DNA from: Pseudomonadota bacterium
Lineage (GTDB): Bacteria > Pseudomonadota > Gammaproteobacteria > Burkholderiales > Burkholderiaceae_C
DNA length: 32,383 nt
Assembly (NCBI GenBank): GCA_021846025.1
Contig: JAJZDV010000019.1
Coordinates: 1 to 32,383 of the forward strand
Reading direction: 5' to 3'
The notes under the pieces are model-generated. The model saw nothing but the letters and a program-made list of their open reading frames with translations. It was not told the origin of the DNA and ran no database searches. Below are positions 10,061-22,707 of this stretch, piece by piece. Numbering within the stretch: the stretch's first letter is position 1; each line of letters begins with the position of its first letter. Both the position numbers and the translations under genes were made by a program.

Positions 10061-10390
10061 ATGTTCAACAAAGGACAACTCTCCGGCCTGATGAAACAGG
10101 CCCAGCTGATGCAGGACAACATGAAGCGCGTGCAGGATGAGCTCGGCGCCATCGAAGTCGAGGGCCAGTCCGGTGCGGGCCTGGTCAAAGTGCTCATGAC
10201 CTGCAAATACAACGTGCGCCGCGTTGCCATCGATCCCAGCCTGGTGGGTGACGACCGCGACATGCTCGAGGACCTGGTGACCGCCGCCTTCAACGACGCC
10301 GTCCGCAAGGCCGAGGCCACATCCCAGGAAAAAATGGCGGCCGTCACCGCCGGGATGCCCCTGCCTCCCGGCATGAAGCTGCCATTCTGA
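10061..10390 (+). CDS. ybaB: YbaB/EbfC nucleoid-associated protein
   Basis: 109 aa: [28 protein letters not shown]...[14 protein letters not shown], between dnaX and recR. Confidence 0.95.
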   Translation: MFNKGQLSGLMKQAQLMQDNMKRVQDELGAIEVEGQSGAGLVKVLMTCKYNVRRVAIDPSLVGDDRDMLEDLVTAAFNDAVRKAEATSQEKMAAVTAGMPLPPGMKLPF

Positions 10391-10469
10391 CCTTGCATGC
10401 CTTGCCAGATCCCGGCGCCCGTTCCGCGCTGCTTGGCGCGCCATGGAACCGCCGCATGACGCTGCTGCG

Positions 10470-11081
10470 ATGAGTGCCTCCCAGCTCTCCAAGGTTGCCG
10501 CTCTCGACGCCTTGATCGACGCCCTGCGGAACTTGCCCGGCGTCGGCCCCAAATCGGCCGCACGCATGGCCTTTCATTTGCTGCAGCACGACCGCGGCGG
10601 CGCCTCGCGCCTGGCCGACGCCTTGACCCAGGCATTGAGCAGCGTCAGGCGTTGCAACCGCTGCAACACCTACACCGAGCAAGAAGTCTGCACCACCTGC
10701 TGCGACCCCAGGCGCGACCGGCGCCTGCTGTGTGTCGTGGAAAGCCCGGCCGACCAGACCGCGGTGGAACAAACCCTCACCTACCGTGGTCTGTACTTCG
10801 TGCTCATGGGGCATTTGAGTCCGCTCGACGGCGTAGGCCCCAAGGACATCGGCCTGGATCTGCTGGTGCAGCGCCTCGAACGCGAGGAGGTGGAAGAAAT
10901 CATTCTCGCCACCAACTTCACCAACGAAGGCGAGGCCACGGCGCATGTGATTGCCGAGACCCTGAGGCCGCTCGACCTGCGCATCACGCGCCTGGCGCGT
11001 GGCGTGCCGGCCGGCGCTGAACTGGAGTATGTCGACCTCGGCACCATCGCCCGCGCGCTGCTGGACCGCCGCGGCGCATGA
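10470..11081 (+). CDS. recR: Recombination protein RecR
   Basis: [24 protein letters not shown], zinc finger [22 protein letters not shown], Toprim [37 protein letters not shown] at the C-terminus. Confidence 0.96.
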   Translation: MSASQLSKVAALDALIDALRNLPGVGPKSAARMAFHLLQHDRGGASRLADALTQALSSVRRCNRCNTYTEQEVCTTCCDPRRDRRLLCVVESPADQTAVEQTLTYRGLYFVLMGHLSPLDGVGPKDIGLDLLVQRLEREEVEEIILATNFTNEGEATAHVIAETLRPLDLRITRLARGVPAGAELEYVDLGTIARALLDRRGA

Positions 11082-11202
11082 CGGCGAAGACAGGCCTCAC
11101 CGCCGCGCCTTCTCGCGGCAGTTGCACCCATCGCCGAGCGTTCGCTGCCGCTTGCCGCTAGCATCGGTACCGGTTCTTTTTACTCCCACCGGTGTCGCCG
11201 CC

Positions 11203-12300
11203 ATGTCCATTTCCCGCCGCCAGACTCTTCAGTGGGCCTCGAGCCTGTTGTTGGGAGTCAGCCCTCTCGCCAGCGCGACCACCGCTGCAGCCAGCGAGGC
11301 TTCCGGCGCAGGCCGACTCAGCCTGTTTGCCGGACAGATACAACTCCATGGTCATACGGACGGCCCGGTGGGCAAAGCCACCTTCTTCGATCCGCGCGGC
11401 CTGGCCGTGGATCCGCGCAATGGCGACATCCTCCTCGCCGACGCCGCCAATGCCTTGATTCGCCGCATCACCCCGTTGGGTGAGGTCAGCACTCTGGCGG
11501 GCGGCGCCGAAGTCCGGGTCAGCAAGGATGGCCCTGCGCTGCAAGCGCGGTTCGTCGGTCCCGACGCCTTGGCCGTGACGCTCGACGGCACCATTTACAT
11601 CGCCGATTCCTACGCCAACACCCTTCGCGTGCTGCGTGACGGCGTCGTCTCCACGCTGGCCGGGCAGGCGGGACGTCAGGGGTATCAGGACGGGCATGGC
11701 ACGGCCGCGCAATTCAACCATCCGGTGGGCATCGCGGTGGACCCAGGCACCGGCGATGTGCTGGTGGCCGATGCCTACAACAACACCCTGCGCCGTGTCA
11801 GCCCCGAGGGGCGGGTTCGCACCATCGGCGGGAAGCCGGGGGTGAATGGCCATCGCGATGGCTGGCTCAGGCAAGCGCTGTTCAACACGCCCGTGGGCCT
11901 GGCCGTAGCGCCTGACGGCACCATCTACGTCAGCGAATACTTCAACCAGGATGTGCGCAAGATCAGCCCGCAAGGCCTGGTCAGCACCCTGGCCGGTCAG
12001 CCGACCAGGCGGGGTGACACGGATGGGCGGGGTGCTGCCGCGCTGTTGCGCAAACCGCAACAACTCTGTCTCGACGCGCAGGGCAACATCCTGCTGGCTG
12101 ACGGTGGCAACCACAAGGTGCGCCGCATCACGCCCGACGGCGAGGTCACCACCCTCGCCGGCCAGGGCCAGCTCGACAAGGTGGAACTCGGCCCTTTGCC
12201 GGGTGCACTCATCACGCCTTATGGCGTGGCGCCGGGCCCGCAGGGCAGTGTGCTGGTCAGCAGCGGCGAAGCCGTGCTGCGCATCACCCTGCCAGCCTGA
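11203..12300 (+). CDS. NHL-repeat beta-propeller protein with probable Tat signal peptide
   Basis: N-terminus MSISRRQTLQWASSLLLGVSPLASA (twin-arginine motif plus hydrophobic stretch); five full plus one partial repeats of F..P.GLAVDP..G.I.VAD..N...RR..P.G.V.TLAG. Confidence 0.85.
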   Translation: MSISRRQTLQWASSLLLGVSPLASATTAAASEASGAGRLSLFAGQIQLHGHTDGPVGKATFFDPRGLAVDPRNGDILLADAANALIRRITPLGEVSTLAGGAEVRVSKDGPALQARFVGPDALAVTLDGTIYIADSYANTLRVLRDGVVSTLAGQAGRQGYQDGHGTAAQFNHPVGIAVDPGTGDVLVADAYNNTLRRVSPEGRVRTIGGKPGVNGHRDGWLRQALFNTPVGLAVAPDGTIYVSEYFNQDVRKISPQGLVSTLAGQPTRRGDTDGRGAAALLRKPQQLCLDAQGNILLADGGNHKVRRITPDGEVTTLAGQGQLDKVELGPLPGALITPYGVAPGPQGSVLVSSGEAVLRITLPA

Positions 12301-12320
12301 AGGTCCGCGCGGCCACGAGA

Positions 12321-12746
12321 TCAAGCGCCGGTCACCGCAGGATGTGCCGGTTCGAACCGGCTGAGCTCGACGCGGGGCTTGGGTTTCCAGCCGCGCTTGT
12401 GGTGCTCCACCACCACATTGGTGTAGATGCCGCCGCGCACATACCACTGGGCCGTGACGCGCAGGAAGCGCGGAGCGATGGCTTTGACCAGATCGTCCAG
12501 AATCGTGTTGGTGACCTGTTCATGGAAAGCCCCCTCGTTGCGGTAACTCCACATGTAGAGCTTGAGGCTCTTGAGTTCGACACAGGTCTCGTCGGGAATG
12601 ATGTCGAGCACGATGCGGGCGAAATCCGGCTGGCCGGTGAGCGGACACAGGCAGGTGAACTCGGGCACCTGCATGTGGATGTGATAGTCGCGCTCGATGG
12701 CCGGGTTGGGGAAGGACTGCAGAGTCTTGCTGGGCTGGCTGCTCAT
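12321..12746 (-). CDS. queF: NADPH-dependent 7-cyano-7-deazaguanine reductase (short type)
   Basis: 141 aa from [27 protein letters not shown] catalytic Cys region, [32 protein letters not shown]. Confidence 0.94.
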   Translation of the reverse strand: MSSQPSKTLQSFPNPAIERDYHIHMQVPEFTCLCPLTGQPDFARIVLDIIPDETCVELKSLKLYMWSYRNEGAFHEQVTNTILDDLVKAIAPRFLRVTAQWYVRGGIYTNVVVEHHKRGWKPKPRVELSRFEPAHPAVTGA

Positions 12747-12806
12747 GGGGTTTGGAAAGGGCTGGAAAGCGAGTTGAGGTCGGGCGGATGAGGCATCGAA
12801 CAAGCA

Positions 12807-12834
12807 CCAAGGAACGACCACGGGCGGTCCTTGG
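12807..12834 (-). promoter_or_regulatory. Inverted repeat / hairpin upstream of queF
   Basis: CCAAGGA (12807-12813) pairs with TCCTTGG (12828-12834), with inner CC/GG. Confidence 0.35.
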
Positions 12835-12986
12835 CGAGACGTGACGTCATCGCAGAACGCTCATCACGTTGCGCTACGGCGCAAACCCGAATTATCCGAG
12901 GCCTTGGTGTGGGCTGTTTCAGCACGGTCCGTGAGGCATGGGCGATGGCCGGATGCTATCATCCAAAAAGTGGCCAAAATACCGCC

Positions 12987-13001
12987 ATTTACGTTGTAAA
13001 T
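12987..13001. promoter_or_regulatory. Inverted repeat ATTTAC-GTT-GTAAAT upstream of smc (candidate operator)
   Basis: Perfect 6-3-6 inverted repeat ending 15 nt before the smc GTG start. Confidence 0.3.
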
Positions 13002-13016
13002 CAATAACTTACTCAC

Positions 13017-16000
13017 GTGCGCCTGTCCTGGATCAAGCTCGCCGGATTCAAGTCCTTTGCCGACCCTGTGGCCTTTCAGATGCCCGGGCAGCGTATCGGC
13101 GTGGTCGGGCCGAACGGCTGCGGCAAATCCAACATCATCGATGCGGTGCGCTGGGTTCTGGGCGAGTCCAAGGCCTCGGAGTTGCGTGGCGAGTCCATGC
13201 AGGATGTGATCTTCAGCGGCAGCAGCTCACGCAAGCCAGCCGGACGCTGCAGCGTGGAGCTGGTGTTCGACAACAGCGCGCACCGCATCACCGGGAACTG
13301 GGGTCAGTTCACCGAAATCGCCGTCAAGCGCGTACTCACCCGCGACGGCGCTTCCAGTTATTTCATCAACAACCAGGTCGTGCGCCGGCGCGACGTTCAG
13401 GATATTTTCCTCGGCACGGGGCTGGGGCCACGCGCCTACGCCATCATCGGTCAGGGCACCATCACCCGCATTCTCGAATCGCGTCCAGAGGAATTGCGCG
13501 TGATGCTGGAAGAGGCCGCTGGCGTCTCGAAGTACAAGGAGCGCCGGCGTGAAACCGAGAATCGCTTGCACGGCACTCGTGAAAACCTGCTGCGTGTGCA
13601 CGACATCCTGCGCGAGCTGAACGCACAGCTCGACAAGCTGGAGCAGCAGGCCGCAGTGGCACAGCAGTACCGGCAGTTGCAGCAGCAGCTCGAGACCAGC
13701 CAGCATGGCTTGTGGCTGCTGCGCTGGCAGGAAGCCCAGGCACGGCAGGCCCGCATGGCCGCCGAGACCGGTCACGCGGTGAACGCGCTGGAGGCGCAAA
13801 CCGCGCAGTTGCGCGCCACCGAGGCCGATCTGGAAACGCTGCGCCAGGCGCACTATGCGGCGAACGACGCGCTCAATGTTGCGCAAGCCGAGCTCTACGC
13901 TGCCCAGGCACAAGTGGCGAGGCTGGAGACGGAAATTCGCTATGTCGTCGAGGCGCGCGAGCGCGCCCTGCGCAGCCAGATCGAGCTGGGCGCCGAGCAG
14001 GCGCAGTGGATGGCAAGGCAACAGGCGGCGCAGGATGACGCCGCCTCCGCCGCCATGGAGATGGCCGAAGCCGAGCTGCAGCAGACCGAATCCGAGGCCC
14101 GGGTGGTGGAGCAGGGTGAGCTCATTCCCGCTCTCGAGGCCCGGCTGGGCGATGCCCAGATGCGTGCCGCCGAACTGCGTGCCCAGGCGGCGGCCGCGCA
14201 ACAGCGCCTGCAAGCCGAGGCCGAGCGCCAGCGCACTCTCGGCCAGCAAGTCCAGCAGATCGAGCAGCGCCTGCAGCGCCTGCAGGCCGAACGCCGCGCT
14301 CTGCAGCGCCCCGACAGCCAGCGCCTCGGCGATTTGAACGTGCAGCAAAACCGCCTTGGCGACGAGCGCGACGAGACCGAAGCACGGCTGCAGGCTTTGC
14401 AGGAGCAACTGCCCGGATTGCAGGACATGCGCCAACTGCAGCATGCCGCAGCGCAGCAGGCGGCCGCCGAGCTGGGCGCCAGCAGCGCGCGCCTGCATGC
14501 ACTCAAGGCCTTGCAGGACAAGGTGATGACCGAGGGTCGCATCCAGCCCTGGCTGGCACGCCATGGCCTCGACACCCTGGCCCGGTTGTGGACCCGCATC
14601 CACATCGAGCCCGGTTGGGAGACTGCGCTCGAAGCCGCCTTGCGCGAGCGCCTGGCCGCGCTGGAAGTGCGCGGACTCGACGCCATGGCCGGTTTCGCCA
14701 CCGACCCGCCACCGGCGAAACTGGTGTTTTTTGCCGCGCCTCAGGCCGCCGCCGCCATTCCAACGATGACGGGCCTGCAGCCCCTGGCTGCATGGCTGCG
14801 CCACGTCGACCCTGGTCTGCGCGCCGTGCTCGACGACTGGCTGGCCGGTGTCTTCACCGCCGACTCCATGCAGCAAGCCATGCTGCTCCGTGCCGACTTG
14901 CCGCCGGGTGCCATGCTGGTGACGCGTGACGGCCATGCCACCACGCGCCACAGCGTGAGCCTTTACGCCGCCGACAGCGAACAGGCCGGCATGCTGGCGC
15001 GAGCCCAGGAGATCGAAAACCTGGAACGTCAGACCAAGGCGCAGCAGCACATGGCCGACGGCTCCCGCAGCGTCGCGCTGCAGGCCGAAACCGCCTGGAC
15101 CCAGGCGCAGGAGCAAGCCGCCGCCGAGGGGCGTCGGTTGCAGGCGCAGATCGAGCAATTCCATGCCGTGCAGCTGGAATGGCTCAAACTGCAGCAGCAG
15201 GAGCAGGAGTCCACCACACGCGCCGAACGGCTCGACACCGACCTCGCCGAGCTGGCCGCGCAGGGTGAGGAACTCGCCGCCGCTCAGGCCGAGAGCGAAG
15301 CCCGTTTCGAGCAACTCGACGCCGAACTCGGACAGCGCCAGCAGGATCAGGCGGACTTCGACGCCGAGGCCCTGCGCGAACAGGCGGCACTCAACGAAGC
15401 CCGCGCCAGGCTGCGTTCCCTGGAACAGCATCAGGCCGAAGCCGGCTACGCCATTCGCAGCCTGCAACAACGCCAGGCGGATGCCCAGCGCATGGCGGCC
15501 ACCGCGCAGCAGCACCTTGGCGAAGTGGCCTCGCGGCGGCTGGGTGTGGAAGCCGAACTGGAACGTCTGAGTGACCAGAGCGCCAACGCCGGCTTGCAGG
15601 ACGCCCTCGCCGTGCAACAGGCCCATCAGGAACAACTCGCGCTGCGCCGGGCCGAGCATGACGGCATGACCGCACGCTTGCGCGCCATGGAGGAAACCCG
15701 CCTGCGCCTGGAGCGTGAGGCCGAACCGCTGCGCTCGGCCATCAACGCCCGCCAACTCGACGAACAGGAAGCGCGGCTGCAGGCAGAGCAGTTTCAGCAG
15801 ATGCTGGCCGACGCTCAGGTGGATCTGGACCAACTGGTCGCCAGCCTGCCGCTTGGCGTGCAGCCTGAACAATTAGGCCGCGAGACCCAGCGCTTGCAGC
15901 GCGACATCGCCGTACTGGGCGCGGTGAACCTGGCCGCACTCGACGAGCTCGGCCAGGCACGCGAGCGCCAGCAGTTTCTCGATGCGCAAGTGGCCGACCT

Positions 16001-16535
16001 TGAGCAAGCCTCCGGCACGCTGCAAGACGCCATTCGCAAGATCGACAGCGAAACACGCGAACAGCTTCGACAGACATTCGATGCCGTGAATGAGCATTTT
16101 GGCCAGCTCTTCCCGCAGTTGTTCGGTGGCGGTGCAGCCAGGCTGGTCATGACCGGCGAGGAAATTCTGGACGCTGGCGTGCTGGTCATGGCTCAGCCGC
16201 CTGGCAAGCGCAACAGCTCCATCCACATGCTGTCGGGGGGAGAAAAAGCGCTCACCGCGATTGCCTTGGTGTTTGGCATCTTTCACCTCAACCCCGCGCC
16301 ATTTTGCATTCTTGACGAAGTCGATGCGCCGCTGGACGACTCCAACACCGAGCGTTTTGCTCAGCTCGTGCGCTCCATGTCCGATGGGATTCAGTTCCTG
16401 TTCATCTCGCACAATAAGATTGCCATGGAGATGGCCGAGCAGCTGGTGGGCGTGACCATGCAGGAGCAGGGGGTGTCGCGCATCGTTGCGGTCGACATGG
16501 AGACCGCCGCGCACATGGCTGCAGCCGTGGCTTGA
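13017..16535 (+). CDS. smc: Chromosome segregation protein SMC
   Basis: 1172 aa; MRLSWIKLAGFKSFADPVAFQMPGQRIGVVGPNGCGKSNIIDAVRWVLGESKASELRG, long coiled coil, hinge, C-terminal LSGGEKALTAIALVFGIFHLNPAPFCILDEVDAPLDDSN; GTG start. Confidence 0.97.
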   Translation: MRLSWIKLAGFKSFADPVAFQMPGQRIGVVGPNGCGKSNIIDAVRWVLGESKASELRGESMQDVIFSGSSSRKPAGRCSVELVFDNSAHRITGNWGQFTEIAVKRVLTRDGASSYFINNQVVRRRDVQDIFLGTGLGPRAYAIIGQGTITRILESRPEELRVMLEEAAGVSKYKERRRETENRLHGTRENLLRVHDILRELNAQLDKLEQQAAVAQQYRQLQQQLETSQHGLWLLRWQEAQARQARMAAETGHAVNALEAQTAQLRATEADLETLRQAHYAANDALNVAQAELYAAQAQVARLETEIRYVVEARERALRSQIELGAEQAQWMARQQAAQDDAASAAMEMAEAELQQTESEARVVEQGELIPALEARLGDAQMRAAELRAQAAAAQQRLQAEAERQRTLGQQVQQIEQRLQRLQAERRALQRPDSQRLGDLNVQQNRLGDERDETEARLQALQEQLPGLQDMRQLQHAAAQQAAAELGASSARLHALKALQDKVMTEGRIQPWLARHGLDTLARLWTRIHIEPGWETALEAALRERLAALEVRGLDAMAGFATDPPPAKLVFFAAPQAAAAIPTMTGLQPLAAWLRHVDPGLRAVLDDWLAGVFTADSMQQAMLLRADLPPGAMLVTRDGHATTRHSVSLYAADSEQAGMLARAQEIENLERQTKAQQHMADGSRSVALQAETAWTQAQEQAAAEGRRLQAQIEQFHAVQLEWLKLQQQEQESTTRAERLDTDLAELAAQGEELAAAQAESEARFEQLDAELGQRQQDQADFDAEALREQAALNEARARLRSLEQHQAEAGYAIRSLQQRQADAQRMAATAQQHLGEVASRRLGVEAELERLSDQSANAGLQDALAVQQAHQEQLALRRAEHDGMTARLRAMEETRLRLEREAEPLRSAINARQLDEQEARLQAEQFQQMLADAQVDLDQLVASLPLGVQPEQLGRETQRLQRDIAVLGAVNLAALDELGQARERQQFLDAQVADLEQASGTLQDAIRKIDSETREQLRQTFDAVNEHFGQLFPQLFGGGAARLVMTGEEILDAGVLVMAQPPGKRNSSIHMLSGGEKALTAIALVFGIFHLNPAPFCILDEVDAPLDDSNTERFAQLVRSMSDGIQFLFISHNKIAMEMAEQLVGVTMQEQGVSRIVAVDMETAAHMAAAVA

Positions 16536-16694
16536 TGGTGCCGATGCAGGGTGTCCCGAAGGGGCTGGTCAGCCCTGTGGGCCTTGCTTGCAGGTCACAC
16601 CGGCTTGATGCACAAGGCGCGCTGCAACGGCGGAACCAAGCCTGCCTGAATGGTCTTAGCTCCATCACCAACGACGACGAACGAGGACGAACAC

Positions 16695-19992
<3,298 letters not shown>

Positions 19993-20093
19993 GACGCCCC
20001 CGGCAGCGCTCTGGGAGCCGACCGCTCGCGGAGCCGGAGTTTGGGCTGTGAATGCACCGTCACGCACCCGCAGTTTTCATCGGAGACCACGCG

Positions 20094-20242
20094 ATGCCCA
20101 CCAATCCTGAAGCAGATCGTCGGAGTGCGACGGCGCTCTGTGACCTCATGCTCAACCCGGGCAGGCCTCGGGAGACCGTCGGGTGCAGGTTGGTGCCTGC
20201 CATGCGCGGCACGGTCCGCATGCCGCAGACAGCGGATGCAAC
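20094..20242 (+). pseudogene. Probable decayed N-terminal remnant of a SnoaL-like/NTF2-like (ester cyclase type) gene, with -1 frameshift near 20181
   Basis: Frame 1 (20094-20180): MPTNPEADRRSATALCDLMLNPGRPRETV. After a frame change, frame 2 (20183-20242): VQVGACHARHGPHAADSG. Joined, these resemble a family pattern recalled as FYDLMFN..RP.EAVERYVG..Y.QHNPHVADGK. Confidence 0.45.
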
Positions 20243-20311
20243 CATGCACACGCGATGTTCCGACGCTGCAAACTTGACACCTATGCACACACCCAACCGT
20301 CTGACACCACC

Positions 20312-21265
20312 ATGACACCTGCCGTTGACATGCAAGCGGATCTCCATCTTGGAGTCGACCTGGGCGGCACCAAGATTGAAGTCGCCGCGCTCGATGCGCG
20401 GGGCCGCTTTGTGCTGCGCGAACGGCGGGCCACACCGCAGGGTGACTATGCGGGCACGCTGCGGGTGATGGCGGAACTGGTGGCCTTGGCCGATGCTCGG
20501 CTTGGACGGACCGGGACGGATGCTCTGCCCGTGGGCGTGGCCATTCCAGGGTCGCTGTCGCCGACGAGCGGGTTGATTCGCAATGCCAACTCCACCGCGC
20601 TCAATGGCCGGCCCCTGCTGCGCGATCTGGAGCAGGCGCTGGCGCGTCCGGTGCGGGTGCGTAACGACGCCAACTGTCTGGCCGTGAGCGAAGCGGTGGA
20701 CGGCGCAGGGCAGGGCGCGCGCGTGCTGTTCGGTGTGATTCTGGGCACCGGCGTGGGTGCTGGCATCGCCATCGACGGCGTCGACTGGCTGGGCGCGAAC
20801 GCCATCGGCGGGGAGTGGAGCCACAACCCCTTGCCCTGGCCACATGCGCACACAGCGTGGGGTGAACTGCCGGGTCCGCGTTGCTGGTGCGGGAAGTCCG
20901 GTTGCATCGAAACCTGGTTGTCCGGGCCAGGCTTCGCCGCCGACCACGCAGCGCACAGCGGGCAGACCTTGACTGCGCCGGCCGTCATCGCGGCCATGCG
21001 CGCGGGTGAGGCGACGGCGCGGGCGAGTTTCATCCGCTATTGCGACCGGCTGGCACGAGGGCTTGCCGTCATCATCAACATCCTCGACCCGGATGCGATC
21101 GTGCTGGGCGGCGGCATGAGCAATGTGGTGGAGTTGTACACCGAGGTACCGCTGCGATGGGGCGCGTGGGTGTTCTCGGATCGGGCGCGCACCCGTCTGC
21201 TGCCCGCGCTGCACGGTGACTCGTCGGGCGTGCGCGGTGCAGCGTGGCTGTGGAGCCAGCGTTGA
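20312..21265 (+). CDS. ROK-family sugar kinase (glucokinase/fructokinase/N-acetylhexosamine kinase-like)
   Basis: LGVDLGGTKIEVAALDARG, AIPGSLSP, RNDANCLAVSEAVDGAGQG, GVILGTGVGAGI, ROK zinc motif CWCGKSGCIETWLSGPG. Confidence 0.92.
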   Translation: MTPAVDMQADLHLGVDLGGTKIEVAALDARGRFVLRERRATPQGDYAGTLRVMAELVALADARLGRTGTDALPVGVAIPGSLSPTSGLIRNANSTALNGRPLLRDLEQALARPVRVRNDANCLAVSEAVDGAGQGARVLFGVILGTGVGAGIAIDGVDWLGANAIGGEWSHNPLPWPHAHTAWGELPGPRCWCGKSGCIETWLSGPGFAADHAAHSGQTLTAPAVIAAMRAGEATARASFIRYCDRLARGLAVIINILDPDAIVLGGGMSNVVELYTEVPLRWGAWVFSDRARTRLLPALHGDSSGVRGAAWLWSQR

Positions 21266-21562
21266 TCAGTCGCCGGGGGCCGGCGCCGCAGTCTGCCCGT
21301 TGATGCTCAGGCCGTTTGCTTGCAGTTGCCGCACTGACTTGCGGCCCAGGCCCGGGATGCGCCGCGCCAGATCGGCAGCGTCGGTGAAAGCCCCGTTGTG
21401 CTCGCGTTCCGCCAGAATTTGCTCGACCCGTGTGACGCCCAAACCGCGGATGCTTTCCAGTTCCGACTGGGTCGCGGAATTGATCTCGGTGACCGCGTGT
21501 GCGGTGGCGGCCAGGGCCAGCAGGCCACAAGTCAGCAGGGTGCGAGGAATGGCGGTGTTCAT
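21266..21562 (-). CDS. ComEA-like helix-hairpin-helix protein, probably exported
   Basis: MNTAIPRTLLTCGLLALAATAHAVTEINSATQSELESIRGLGVTRVEQILAEREHNGAFTDAADLARRIPGLG; signal-like N-terminus and tandem HhH. Confidence 0.85.
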   Translation of the reverse strand: MNTAIPRTLLTCGLLALAATAHAVTEINSATQSELESIRGLGVTRVEQILAEREHNGAFTDAADLARRIPGLGRKSVRQLQANGLSINGQTAAPAPGD

Positions 21563-21632
21563 GGCATCGCTCCTGTGAGTCGGTGAGTTCTCGCTGGGGC
21601 CTGGTGGGTGGTCGCGATGACACGCCAGGGCG

Positions 21633-22637
21633 TCACTGCAGTCCATGCTGCAGCAGGTGCCGCAGATAGCGACCCACGCCCACGGCCACGTCGGTGAAGT
21701 CGTGGTTGCAGCCAGTGGCACGCAGGTTTTGGAGGTCGGCCTCGGTATGGCATTGGTATTTGCCGACCAGTGCGGCAGGGAAATCGATGTACTCCACCAG
21801 CTTGTCCCGCACCATTTCTTCCAGACTCAGCGCTTGCAGATCGTGCGCGCCACGCATGCTGTTGATGACGGCATGGGCCACGTCGTTGAAGGGCTGGGCA
21901 CGGCCGCTGCCGAGGTTGAACACGCCACTGTGCTGCGGGTTGTCGAAAAACCAGAGGTTCACCGCAACCACGTCGTCGATGTAGACGAAGTCGCGCATTT
22001 GCGCGCCCGGTCCGTAGCCACCGTAGCTGCCGAACAGTTTCACCTTGCCGTCGCTGCGGTACTGGTTGAAATGGTGAAACGCCACCGAGGCCATGCGCCC
22101 CTTGTGTTGCTCGCCAGGGCCGTAGACGTTGAAGTAGCGAAATCCGGCAATCTGGCTGTGCGCCGCAGGCAGGGCGCGGCGCACCACTTGATCGAACAGC
22201 AGCTTCGAATAGCCGTAGACATTGAGCGGGCGCTCGAATTGCGGCTGCTCGATGAAGCTGGTGGAGCTTCCATAAGTGGCCGCGCTCGAAGCGTAGAGCA
22301 GACGCGTGCTGCTGGCCTGGCAGGCATCGAGCAAAAGCTTGCTGGCCGCGTAGTTGTTGTCCAGCATGTAGCGGCCATCGTGCTCCATGGTGTCGGAACA
22401 GGCGCCTTGGTGGAAGATGGTGTCGACCTTGCCGAAACGGCCTTGCGCAAAATCCGCGTAGAAGGTGGCCTTGTCCCGATAGTCGCTGATCCGCAGACCC
22501 ACCAGATTGTGGAATTTGTCGGCCTGAGTGAGGTTGTCCACGGCAATGATGTCGCTGATGCCGCGCGCATTCAGACCGCGAACGATGTTGCTGCCGATGA
22601 AGCCGGCTGCTCCGGTGACAATGATGTGCTGGGTCAT
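21633..22637 (-). CDS. hldD: ADP-L-glycero-D-manno-heptose 6-epimerase
   Basis: [56 protein letters not shown]...[22 protein letters not shown]...[23 protein letters not shown]. Confidence 0.97.
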   Translation of the reverse strand: MTQHIIVTGAAGFIGSNIVRGLNARGISDIIAVDNLTQADKFHNLVGLRISDYRDKATFYADFAQGRFGKVDTIFHQGACSDTMEHDGRYMLDNNYAASKLLLDACQASSTRLLYASSAATYGSSTSFIEQPQFERPLNVYGYSKLLFDQVVRRALPAAHSQIAGFRYFNVYGPGEQHKGRMASVAFHHFNQYRSDGKVKLFGSYGGYGPGAQMRDFVYIDDVVAVNLWFFDNPQHSGVFNLGSGRAQPFNDVAHAVINSMRGAHDLQALSLEEMVRDKLVEYIDFPAALVGKYQCHTEADLQNLRATGCNHDFTDVAVGVGRYLRHLLQHGLQ

Positions 22638-22707
22638 GGTAGGGCGTGTGCTTGAACATGCGCCGCTGCGAGCGCACTCACGTGTGCATGGGAATCCGTG
22701 GAGGTGT

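Noticed and set aside
11203-12300. Direct repeats suggesting a CRISPR or tandem DNA repeat
   Set aside because: The repetition is at protein level (NHL units), with diverged nucleotide sequence and no spacers.
13227-15872. 881-aa minus-strand ORF antisense to smc
   Set aside because: Leu/Gln/Gly-rich mirror ORF from a high-GC gene; no recognisable domain, and smc is clearly the real gene.
21645-22655. 336-aa plus-strand ORF antisense to hldD
   Set aside because: Mirror ORF; hldD has full family motifs.
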